A stretch of 41,168 nt of DNA from an uncultured Ruminiclostridium sp. (GTDB taxonomy: Bacteria; Bacillota; Clostridia; Oscillospirales; Ruminococcaceae). Where the stretch lies: NCBI GenBank assembly GCA_947594425.1, contig CANQED010000017.1:1-41168 (forward strand), given 5' to 3'. Shown here one piece after another: positions 8,498 through 15,287 of this stretch. Position 1 is the first letter of the stretch. Each line of letters begins with the position of its first letter. The position numbers were made by a program, and so were the translations under genes. The notes beneath the pieces were generated by a model. It was given only the letters and a program-made list of their open reading frames with translations. It did no database searches and was not told the origin of the DNA.

Positions 8498-9469
8498 TTA
8501 TTGAGCATTTAAATAAGCGTCAAGTCTTGTCTGCACATTCTTTTCAAGATTACGGTAGAAAAATTGATAATCGTAAAGATGATATATCCCGTCCTCAAAT
8601 ATATCCAGCCCCGCGGGATAATCCTCAACCGATACGTCCGTCACCTTAAGCGCGCCTCTTATCTCGTCTATGTACGCGCCGGTAAACTCGGGTATCTCGC
8701 TTGTGATATTGCCGTCATAATCGGTAAAGCACGCGCCCAAATTAAGGCTCTTATCGGCGGGAGAGGTGTCATTAGTCCAGCTCAGCGGATTTATCGCGAG
8801 TGTCTTTGTACCTTTGGGTATCATAAGCGAATTATCTATAAATTCCGCCTCGCTGTTAAAGGCTACGACTACTCCCGTATCGCTCTCGCCCTCGGCAAAT
8901 TTAAGCTGCGGGTACTCGCCGATATCCTCCTCGGTCACCCGCCAGCCTATTGCATAGCACGCGACCAGCCGACCCGATAATTCTTCATCGGAAAAGCGCT
9001 CTTTCAGCAGCCTTAAGCACATATCCGCGCCCTGAGAAAAGCCCGCGAGTATTATCGGTCTGCCGCCGTTATAATTTTTATAATAATAATCAAACGACGC
9101 TAAAACGTCCTCAAACGCGGTATCAAAGTACCCCTGTGCCTCATCGGTCGACATCTTGTATACGTCTAGCGCCGCCTGTCTGTAATACGGGGCGAAAAAT
9201 CGGCACTTATCGTCGTATATGCCCTTTTCCATATTTGTCGCCCCGAGGAAGCTTGCCTTAGCGTCCTCGTCGCCAAGCGACATATTGTGCATGTCCTCTT
9301 CGCCCATATATACCGTCGGGCAGATAAAGAACACGTCCGCCGCCTTATTCTCTCCGTCCTCGCAGTACGCCCAGTTTTCTTTGGCGGAATAATCCGTCCC
9401 CGCGCTCTGACAGCCGCCGAAAAATACCGCCGCGAATACAAGTACCGCGATCATCGCTATTCTCTTCAT
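8498..9469 (-). CDS. DUF3089-type alpha/beta-hydrolase lipoprotein
   Basis: This 323-residue protein has a lipoprotein signal peptide (hydrophobic residues 4-17, FFGGC with Cys20 as lipidation site). The mature part shows DVFFICPTVY, FFAPYYRQA and the nucleophile elbow GFSQG near residue 142, the hallmarks of DUF3089 within the alpha/beta-hydrolase fold. It should be tethered outside the membrane and act as an esterase or peptidase-like hydrolase on an unknown substrate. It lies 33 bp after the sensor kinase and 21 bp before the CstA-like transporter. A simple reading is that it releases or processes a nutrient that the transporter then imports. Confidence 0.82.
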   Translation of the reverse strand: MKRIAMIAVLVFAAVFFGGCQSAGTDYSAKENWAYCEDGENKAADVFFICPTVYMGEEDMHNMSLGDEDAKASFLGATNMEKGIYDDKCRFFAPYYRQAALDVYKMSTDEAQGYFDTAFEDVLASFDYYYKNYNGGRPIILAGFSQGADMCLRLLKERFSDEELSGRLVACYAIGWRVTEEDIGEYPQLKFAEGESDTGVVVAFNSEAEFIDNSLMIPKGTKTLAINPLSWTNDTSPADKSLNLGACFTDYDGNITSEIPEFTGAYIDEIRGALKVTDVSVEDYPAGLDIFEDGIYHLYDYQFFYRNLEKNVQTRLDAYLNAQ

Positions 9470-9502
9470 AATATCACGTTATCTCCTGTTCTTACACATT
9501 TT

Positions 9503-10870
9503 TTATGCATCCGCATGCAAATTTAGCCTTACACGCGTTGTAAATATCTCTTTATCCGCGTTAAAGCGGAAAGCCGCGCTGCCGCCGTATTTTTTAGCGG
9601 TATGCGCTATGCTCGACAGCCCGTACCCGCCGTTAGTGTCGCTGACAAAAGCCTCGGCGGGCGAGAACCCGTTCTCGGTGAGAAAGCGGCGGTTGACGTT
9701 TACCGACTTGCAGGAGTTGGATATCTCCATAGCAAGCGAGCCCTGCACCGTGCCGACCTGAACATTGATAAAGCTGTCGCCGCCGCATTTGCGGCAGGAG
9801 CGTATGGCGTTTTCCATGGCGTTGCCGAATACCACGGTAAGGTCGTCGGGCTCTATGCTCAGTTCGTCGCACTCGGCGTGTATCTCGCAGCTTATGCCCT
9901 CGTCCTTAGCAAGTCCGACATAGTACTGCAGCAGGCCGTTTACCGTCATATTTTTACAGTATACCTCGCTCTCGCGGTTTACGGTGGTGTTTATAAGCTT
10001 AGACAGATAATCCTTTATCTTATCGGTCTGCCCGCTGTCGAGCATACTGCTGAGGGTGGCGTAATGATGGCGCAGATCGTGGCGCATCCTGCGGGTGCTG
10101 TCCATATCGCTGACGATCTTTTCGTACTGCAGCTGTTGTATCTCCATAGCTCTTTTGCTGTCGCTGTCGCGCTTTCGCCTGACGGACTCGCGAAATACGA
10201 GCCAGTATATAAGCACCTGATTTATCGTTAGCAGCACCAGCATCGGCAGATATTCTAAAAACTGCCACATCTTGCCGAACTGCGTATCAAAATATATCGC
10301 GAGGATAAAATACACCGTGGTGGATAATATCAGGATAAGAAATTCGCGGCGCATAGTCTTAGGCTCTATCATTTGGATATAGTCCTTAAGCGGGCGTATC
10401 ACCGCAAATATCATAATAGGCAAAAGCACCGCCGTCGCGAGTATGTACATTATCAAAAAGGTGTCGGTGTACGGATAGTGCATGGTGTCTATCGGCGGTA
10501 TCAAAAGCGAGTAAGCGGTGTTTACCGCGACAAATTCCGTCGCCGCATAAAACATTACGACAAAGAATACCATCACCTTTTTGATAACCGACCCGCGCAC
10601 AATCCACACATACGCCGCAAGTATAAGCAATACCGCCGCGAGCATAAACGAATTCGATATGGTGATGTGCATGGGGTATTTTTCGATATCCCTAAGGCAC
10701 AATACCGCCGCGAATATTATCGAGAACACCGCCGACGCGGCGCTTACCGATATAAATACGTTTCTTTGCTTAAAGCGATATGCCTCTTTAGGAAAAGGCA
10801 AAAATATCATTATCGCGCACGGGAAAAACTGTACAAAAAAGCCTAAGGCGTTTTGTAAAAAAACTATCAC
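9503..10870 (-). CDS. Sensor histidine kinase, AgrC-like/GHKL
   Basis: This 455-residue kinase has about six or seven N-terminal membrane segments (to about residue 220), a short coiled linker, an H-box in MRHDLRHHYATL (about residues 259-270), the N-box VVFGNAMENAIRSC (about 343-356) and the glycine-rich GGYGLSSI near 416. This is the HPK10/AgrC layout with a GHKL ATPase. The start is a GTG that overlaps the stop of the response-regulator gene (GTGA), which implies translational coupling. The partner is the LytTR regulator just upstream. No agrBD pair lies next to it, and the following genes suggest sensing of a nutrient rather than an autoinducer. Confidence 0.9.
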   Translation of the reverse strand: MIVFLQNALGFFVQFFPCAIMIFLPFPKEAYRFKQRNVFISVSAASAVFSIIFAAVLCLRDIEKYPMHITISNSFMLAAVLLILAAYVWIVRGSVIKKVMVFFVVMFYAATEFVAVNTAYSLLIPPIDTMHYPYTDTFLIMYILATAVLLPIMIFAVIRPLKDYIQMIEPKTMRREFLILILSTTVYFILAIYFDTQFGKMWQFLEYLPMLVLLTINQVLIYWLVFRESVRRKRDSDSKRAMEIQQLQYEKIVSDMDSTRRMRHDLRHHYATLSSMLDSGQTDKIKDYLSKLINTTVNRESEVYCKNMTVNGLLQYYVGLAKDEGISCEIHAECDELSIEPDDLTVVFGNAMENAIRSCRKCGGDSFINVQVGTVQGSLAMEISNSCKSVNVNRRFLTENGFSPAEAFVSDTNGGYGLSSIAHTAKKYGGSAAFRFNADKEIFTTRVRLNLHADA

Positions 10871-11598
10871 CCTTTATCCCCCCTAACGCCCCTCTGCTGA
10901 GAAAGGCGGTCAAAGACGTAATTGTCATACATCGCGCGTATGCTCGCGCTGTGCCGTATCGCTATCGGCAATTTGACCCCGTCGCGCATGGTGCAGGTAT
11001 CCGTCCCCATACGCACGATATACTCCATATTTACCACTATCCCGCGGTTTATTTTAAGAAAGCTGCCGTCGAGCTTTTGCTCGAGCTCGGCAAACGACGT
11101 CCACACCTTTAGTCTGCGCCCGTCGGAGAGAGATACGTTTACCGCGTGGTTGTCGTTTTCGAGCAGGCATATCTGATCCATAAAGACTGTGTGCCTGTCG
11201 TGCCCCACGGTAAAGGACAGCTGTCTGCGCCGCTTTGAGCGCAATTCGTTCAGTCGTCTGAACGTCTCTATTATCCCGTCGGTGGATACGGGCTTAACGA
11301 GATAATGCAGGGCGTGGAGCGAAAATGCGTCCACGGCAAACTCGGTGCTCGTGGTGACAAAGGCTATACCCGTTTCGGGGGAGGCATTTTGCAGAGCCTT
11401 TGCGATATCTATGCCGTTCTCTCCCGGCAGATATATGTCGAGGAAAACTATGTCAAAGCGAGGAAGCCTTTTCGCCGCGTCGAGCAATGCCGCGCCGTTT
11501 AAGAATTTTTCGGCGGTGCGGGTCGGGTCCCAGCCCTGAAGCGCCTTTTCTATCTGCTCTTGCTCGGCGATATCATCGTCGCATATCGCGATACGCAT
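10867..11598 (-). CDS. LytTR-family response regulator
   Basis: This 243-residue regulator has an N-terminal receiver with the acidic pair Asp7/Asp8, phospho-acceptor Asp54 in VFLDIYLPG, Thr in FVTTST and the conserved Lys in YLVKPVS. A C-terminal LytTR DNA-binding domain (about 135-235) includes FLKINRGIVVNMEYI. Phosphorylated proteins of this family bind paired direct repeats upstream of target promoters. Strong AAGGGGGGAG precedes the ATG, and a good promoter lies at 11660-11688. It is the first gene of the RR-kinase-hydrolase-transporter unit. Confidence 0.92.
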   Translation of the reverse strand: MRIAICDDDIAEQEQIEKALQGWDPTRTAEKFLNGAALLDAAKRLPRFDIVFLDIYLPGENGIDIAKALQNASPETGIAFVTTSTEFAVDAFSLHALHYLVKPVSTDGIIETFRRLNELRSKRRRQLSFTVGHDRHTVFMDQICLLENDNHAVNVSLSDGRRLKVWTSFAELEQKLDGSFLKINRGIVVNMEYIVRMGTDTCTMRDGVKLPIAIRHSASIRAMYDNYVFDRLSQQRGVRGDKG

Positions 11599-11650
11599 AA
11601 AGCTCCCCCCTTATGTCAAAAGTTCTCATATCGGAAAATATTATCCTATA

Positions 11651-11688
11651 GGTATATTTAGTATACCATATTTAGAGGATAAATTCAA
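11651..11688 (-). promoter_or_regulatory. Promoter of the two-component/transporter unit with overlapping inverted repeat
   Basis: Read on the minus strand, TTGAAT (11683-11688) and TATACT (11660-11665) are 17 bp apart. A perfect 6-bp inverted repeat, GGTATA-5-TATACC, occupies 11651-11667 and overlaps the -10 box, as a repressor operator or autoregulatory site would. Confidence 0.65.
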
Positions 11689-11758
11689 TGCGCAAATTTT
11701 GATTTTTAAGTAATCAATTCTGACTTTTTCGTAATGAACGAGCGAATATATCACAAAT

Positions 11759-11779
11759 CCCCGCAGGAGCCCTGCGGGG
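11759..11779 (-). terminator. Terminator after asnB
   Basis: A perfect 9-bp GC-rich stem (CCCCGCAGG/CCTGCGGGG) with a 3-base loop sits 18 bp past the asnB stop. The following minus-strand bases ATTTGTGAT give only a weak U-tract. Confidence 0.75.
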
Positions 11780-11797
11780 AAGTGTAATATATTACTA

Positions 11798-13630
11798 TTA
11801 TTCTACCGTCACGTCATATTTTCTCATCCACGCCTCAAGCTGGATAAGGTATGCAAACACCTGCGGCGCGGTCATAAGCTGACCGTACCAGTTATTCTTA
11901 AACACGGTCGGGTCGTCGCACAATTCGCTTAGCCGCTTTTTATCGAGTATCTGCGTCATGCGGCAGTCCTTATCGCTTAGTATGGCGCGGGTGCGCTTTA
12001 TCACCTCGGCGAGATAGTTGGGATTGTGAGTCTTGGGGTAGGGGGACTTTTTGCGCCACAGCACATCGTCGGGCAAGACCCCCGCCATAGCGCTGCGCAC
12101 AAGCCCTTTTTCTCTCCCGCGCAAGGCTTTCATCTCCCACGGGATATTATACGCATAGCGGGCTATGCGGTGGTCGCAAAACGGCACCCGCACCTCGAGC
12201 CCCCACGCCATGCTCATCCTGTCCTTTCTGTCGAGCAAGGTCTGCATAAACCACATGACGTTTAGCATAAACATCTCTCTCATCCTGCGGTCGGTCGGGC
12301 TGTCGCTGTCGAGATAATCGGTGTCCTTTAGCGTCTCCTCGCAGCAGCCGTCTATATATTCGTAGGGGTCTATGTCCTTTAGCACGCAGGGTCTTATCAG
12401 CCCTGCGCGGTCCTTAGTCGACCTCGCCCACGGAAAGCCCTTTCTAAAGAGTATCTCCTTATTATGATACCACGGATACCCGCCGAATATCTCGTCGGCG
12501 CACTCTCCGCTGACCGCGACGGTATGGGTCTTTTTTATCTCCCTGCAAAACAGATACAGCGAGCTGTCCACGTCCGCCATCCCGGGCAGATCCCGCGCGT
12601 ACGCGGCTGGGGTCAGCGCGTCTGTGAGCTCTATGGTGTCCTCCTCGACGTTTATGTGATCGGAGCCGATAAATTTTACCATCTTTTCTACCCACGGAGC
12701 ATCCATATCGGGCTGAAATCCGCTCGGGCGAAAATTCTTATCGTTGTCGACATAGTCAATAGAATAGGTGGTGAGTGTCTTGCCGTGCTCGGCGTATTCT
12801 TTTGCGGCGACGGCGCTTATTATGCTGCTGTCGAGCCCTCCCGATAAAAACGTACACAACGGCACGTCGCTGACCAGCTGACGCTTTATCGCGTCCTTTA
12901 TCAAGAACGCGAGGTTCTCCTCGGTCTCCTTAAGCGACTGCTTATGCTCGGCGGCTCTTAGCTGCCAATAGCTGCGCTTTTTCAGCCCATAGCGGTTCAT
13001 AACCGCGCACTCGGCGGGCTTTAGCTCCTTTATGCCCTTAAACACCCCGTACCCGGGTCGGCGCGCGGGTCCGAGCAGCATTATATCCGCGACGCCCTCC
13101 TCGTCTATGACGGGGCGTATCTTAGGAAATTTTAACAGCGCCTTTATCTCCGAGGCAAACACGAGCCCGCCGCCGTATTCGTAATAAAACAGCGGCTTTA
13201 CCCCCATACGGTCGCGCGCCATAAACAGCGTCTGCTCTTTCTCATTGTATATCGCAAACGCATATATCCCGTTAAAGCGGTCAAGGCACGCCTCGCCCCA
13301 CTCGACATACGCGTCGAGCAACACCTCGGTGTCGCTGTCGGTGCTGAATGTACACCCCGCCGCCGCAAGCTCGCAGCGTATCTCGTCGGTGTTGTACAAT
13401 TCGCCGTTGTAGACTATTATGTACCTCGCACCGCCCCTGCGCACTATCATCGGCTGCAAGCCGTTTTCGGGGTCTATCACCGCGAGCCGCCTATGCGACA
13501 GGGCGCAGCATTTAGAAAAATACTCGCCCTTAGAGTCGGGGCCGCGCGGCGTGAGAGTCTCCGCCATAGCGCGCATTACCTTGTGGTCGGGCATATCGGT
13601 ATAGTCCACCCATCCTGCTATTCCGCACAT
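11798..13630 (-). CDS. asnB: Asparagine synthase (glutamine-hydrolysing)
   Basis: This 610-residue two-domain enzyme makes asparagine from aspartate, glutamine and ATP in the cytoplasm. The N-terminal class II glutaminase starts MCGIAGW, so Cys2 is the nucleophile, with RRLAVID and the NGE(L/I)YN loop. The C-terminal synthetase domain has the pyrophosphate loop FLSGGLDSS near residue 265 and EVRVPFCDH further on. Length and intact glutaminase domain are normal for AsnB. GAAAGGAGC precedes the ATG. It seems to be a single-gene transcript with its own terminator. The intact glutaminase argues against a lasso-peptide cyclase role, despite the peptide cassette 5 kb away. Confidence 0.95.
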   Translation of the reverse strand: MCGIAGWVDYTDMPDHKVMRAMAETLTPRGPDSKGEYFSKCCALSHRRLAVIDPENGLQPMIVRRGGARYIIVYNGELYNTDEIRCELAAAGCTFSTDSDTEVLLDAYVEWGEACLDRFNGIYAFAIYNEKEQTLFMARDRMGVKPLFYYEYGGGLVFASEIKALLKFPKIRPVIDEEGVADIMLLGPARRPGYGVFKGIKELKPAECAVMNRYGLKKRSYWQLRAAEHKQSLKETEENLAFLIKDAIKRQLVSDVPLCTFLSGGLDSSIISAVAAKEYAEHGKTLTTYSIDYVDNDKNFRPSGFQPDMDAPWVEKMVKFIGSDHINVEEDTIELTDALTPAAYARDLPGMADVDSSLYLFCREIKKTHTVAVSGECADEIFGGYPWYHNKEILFRKGFPWARSTKDRAGLIRPCVLKDIDPYEYIDGCCEETLKDTDYLDSDSPTDRRMREMFMLNVMWFMQTLLDRKDRMSMAWGLEVRVPFCDHRIARYAYNIPWEMKALRGREKGLVRSAMAGVLPDDVLWRKKSPYPKTHNPNYLAEVIKRTRAILSDKDCRMTQILDKKRLSELCDDPTVFKNNWYGQLMTAPQVFAYLIQLEAWMRKYDVTVE

Positions 13631-13699
13631 ATATTATTGCTCCTTTCAGGCTTTTTCCTTAATATATGCGGATTAAAAAATACGGTGAAAAAGCATACG

Positions 13700-13830
13700 G
13701 GAGCCGAGCCCAAGTCGGTTTTTACGGGCATCTTTCCGCCCATACTTTGTCGCCCTCGCTCGACATACATACAGTATGCCTTCGTTCGGTCTCCTCGTCT
13801 GGACGAAAATCTGCTCCGTAAAAACTGCTG
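13700..13830. repeat. Long imperfect palindromic intergenic element
   Basis: GTTTTTACGG at 13718-13727 is the exact inverse of CCGTAAAAAC at 13816-13825. Just inside, ATCTTTCCGCCC is an imperfect inverse of GGACGAAAATCT. The whole 108-bp span can fold into one long hairpin. No reading frame is convincing. It looks like a MITE/REP-type intergenic repeat; only one copy is seen in this window. Confidence 0.5.
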
Positions 13831-13834
13831 CGCA

Positions 13835-13895
13835 CCCCACGATTAATAATATACCGTCGTGGGGCGGCTCGGGTTCGACTCCCGCATGCTTGGCT
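13835..13895 (+). other. Hairpin plus tRNA T-arm-like fragment
   Basis: CCCCACGA (13835-13842) pairs with TCGTGGGG (13857-13864). Immediately after, CGGGTTCGACTCCCG (about 13869-13884) has the exact form of a tRNA T-stem-loop, followed by GCATGCTTGGC where an acceptor stem could lie. No matching D-arm, anticodon arm or 5' acceptor strand is present upstream. It is best seen as a tRNA 3'-end scar, such as an old integration site, or a repeat that mimics one. Confidence 0.35.
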
Positions 13896-13931
13896 TGTAC
13901 AAAAAAATTTAAAATTTTTTTAATTTAGGTC

Positions 13932-13980
13932 TTGACAAACTAAGAAATGGAATGTATAATTGTATTAGTCGAAATAATAC
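13932..13980 (+). promoter_or_regulatory. Consensus promoter and inverted-repeat operator of the GntR/ABC operon
   Basis: TTGACA (13932-13937) and TATAAT (13955-13960) are exactly 17 bp apart, a perfect sigma-A promoter. GTATTA-7-TAATAC at 13962-13980 is a perfect inverted repeat covering the expected transcription start. It is well placed for autorepression by the YtrA-type regulator encoded 25 bp downstream. Confidence 0.85.
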
Positions 13981-14004
13981 AGTTATACTTCCGGAGGTGC
14001 AGCT

Positions 14005-14364
14005 ATGTTTTCGATGAGAATGAAGGGCGGCGTCCCTATTTACGAGCAGCTGGAGAGCCGAATAACCGAGCTTATCGTCAGCGGCGAGATAAAAGAGGAC
14101 GAGCGTCTGCCCACCGTCAGAGAGGTCGCGACGCATTTTGCGGTCAACCCCAACACGGTGCAAAAGACCTATCAGCTGCTTGAGCAAAAGGGGCTGATAT
14201 ATTCCATACCGTCAAAGGGCAGCTATGCGGCGTCCCGCGACAGCTATATCGATACGATAAAAGCCACGGCGTCAAAGGACTTTTGCTTCGCTGTGGACGC
14301 CGCGTTAAAGCGCGGACTGACAAGGGATGAGCTTGTCGGTCTGATAAACGGCGATAAAAAATAA
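14005..14364 (+). CDS. GntR-family transcriptional regulator, YtrA subfamily
   Basis: This 119-residue repressor has an N-terminal winged helix (PIYEQLESRITELIVSGEI, LPTVREVATHFAVNPNTVQKTYQLLEQKGLI) and only a short C-terminal helical tail. That is the YtrA layout, without the large effector domain of other GntR proteins. YtrA regulators usually control adjacent ABC transporter genes and respond to cell-envelope stress or peptide antibiotics. GGAGGTG is 7 bases before the ATG. The ABC ATPase gene starts 26 bp after its stop, and the palindrome at 13962-13980 is the likely operator. Confidence 0.92.
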   Translation: MFSMRMKGGVPIYEQLESRITELIVSGEIKEDERLPTVREVATHFAVNPNTVQKTYQLLEQKGLIYSIPSKGSYAASRDSYIDTIKATASKDFCFAVDAALKRGLTRDELVGLINGDKK

Positions 14365-14390
14365 CGGCCTTAAGGAGAGGACGGGATAAA

Positions 14391-15287
14391 ATGATAAACA
14401 TTGAATACGTTACCAAAAAGTTTGACGATTTCTGCGCGTTGGACAATTTTTCCCTGCAGATAAAAAAGGGCAGCGCGTACGGGCTGTTAGGCTCTAACGG
14501 CGCGGGAAAATCCACCCTGCTCAGGCTTATCGCGGGGATATACCGTCAGGACAGGGGCAGGATAACGCTCGACGACGAGCCCGTATACGACAACGTAAAG
14601 ATAAAGCAGAAGATATACTTCGTAAATGACGAGACCTCGCAATTTTCCAATATGACGATAAAGGATATGCGGGCTATGGTAAAGACCTTTTATCCTAAAT
14701 TCAGCGACACTACATTTGATAAGCTGCACAACGTGCTAAAGCTTCCTATGGACAAGAAGCTGTCGGGCTTTTCAAAGGGTATGCGCCGTCAGGCGGCGGT
14801 CATGTGCGCGTTGTCGAGCGGGTGCGAATATCTGCTGCTCGACGAGGCTTTTGACGGGCTGGACCCGACTATGCGCATAATCGTTAAAAAGCTGATGATA
14901 GACAACATGATAGAGAACAACACCACGGTAATACTTTCCTCACACAATCTTAAAGAGATAGAAGAATTTTGCGACACGGCGGGACTGCTCCATAACGGCA
15001 AGCTGGTATTCAACCGCGAGCTAGACAGCCTTAAAGGGGATCTTCACAAGGTGCAGACCTCGTTTGAAAACGGCGAGGTGCCGCCCCTGCCCGAGCTCGA
15101 GATACTCCACACCGAGCAGACAGGCAGCGTCGCTACGCTGATAGTGCGCGGCGACCCCGACCGCAGCATGAGCGTCGTAAACGACAAGAACGCTATGTTC
15201 TGCGATATTATGCCGCTTAGCCTTGAGGAGGTCTTCATCTACGAAATGGAGGTGCTGGGTTATGACTTCGACGGTATCGACCGATAA
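14391..15287 (+). CDS. ABC transporter ATP-binding protein of a YtrA-regulated exporter
   Basis: This 298-residue ATPase has Walker A GSNGAGKST (near 34-42), a Q-loop region around FVNDETSQF, the signature LSGFSKGMRRQAAVMCAL, Walker B YLLLDEAFDGLD and the H-loop SSHNL. The signature is FSKGM rather than LSGGQ, common in this ABC-2 group. About 80 C-terminal residues extend past the core. AAGGAGAGG precedes the ATG. Its end overlaps the next gene by 26 bp, and it should energise the two paralogous permeases that follow. Confidence 0.92.
   Translation: MINIEYVTKKFDDFCALDNFSLQIKKGSAYGLLGSNGAGKSTLLRLIAGIYRQDRGRITLDDEPVYDNVKIKQKIYFVNDETSQFSNMTIKDMRAMVKTFYPKFSDTTFDKLHNVLKLPMDKKLSGFSKGMRRQAAVMCALSSGCEYLLLDEAFDGLDPTMRIIVKKLMIDNMIENNTTVILSSHNLKEIEEFCDTAGLLHNGKLVFNRELDSLKGDLHKVQTSFENGEVPPLPELEILHTEQTGSVATLIVRGDPDRSMSVVNDKNAMFCDIMPLSLEEVFIYEMEVLGYDFDGIDR

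Noticed and set aside
10373-10846. Plus-strand frame of 157 codons rich in Tyr, Arg and His
   Set aside because: It is antisense to the sensor kinase membrane domain, and its composition reflects the complement of hydrophobic codons.
9503-10870. The AgrC-like kinase as receptor for the AgrD peptide at 33215
   Set aside because: It is over 20 kb away, coupled to a LytTR regulator and nutrient-uptake genes, and has no agrBD beside it. Nothing in the sequence links the two.
11798-13630. asnB homologue as a lasso-peptide cyclase for the nearby precursors
   Set aside because: It keeps an intact N-terminal glutaminase with Cys2, has its own terminator, and no lasso B1/B2 proteins are present. It is ordinary asparagine synthase.
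13868-13895. A complete tRNA gene
   Set aside because: Only a T-arm-like hairpin can be drawn. No anticodon arm, D-arm or pairing 5' acceptor strand exists upstream.
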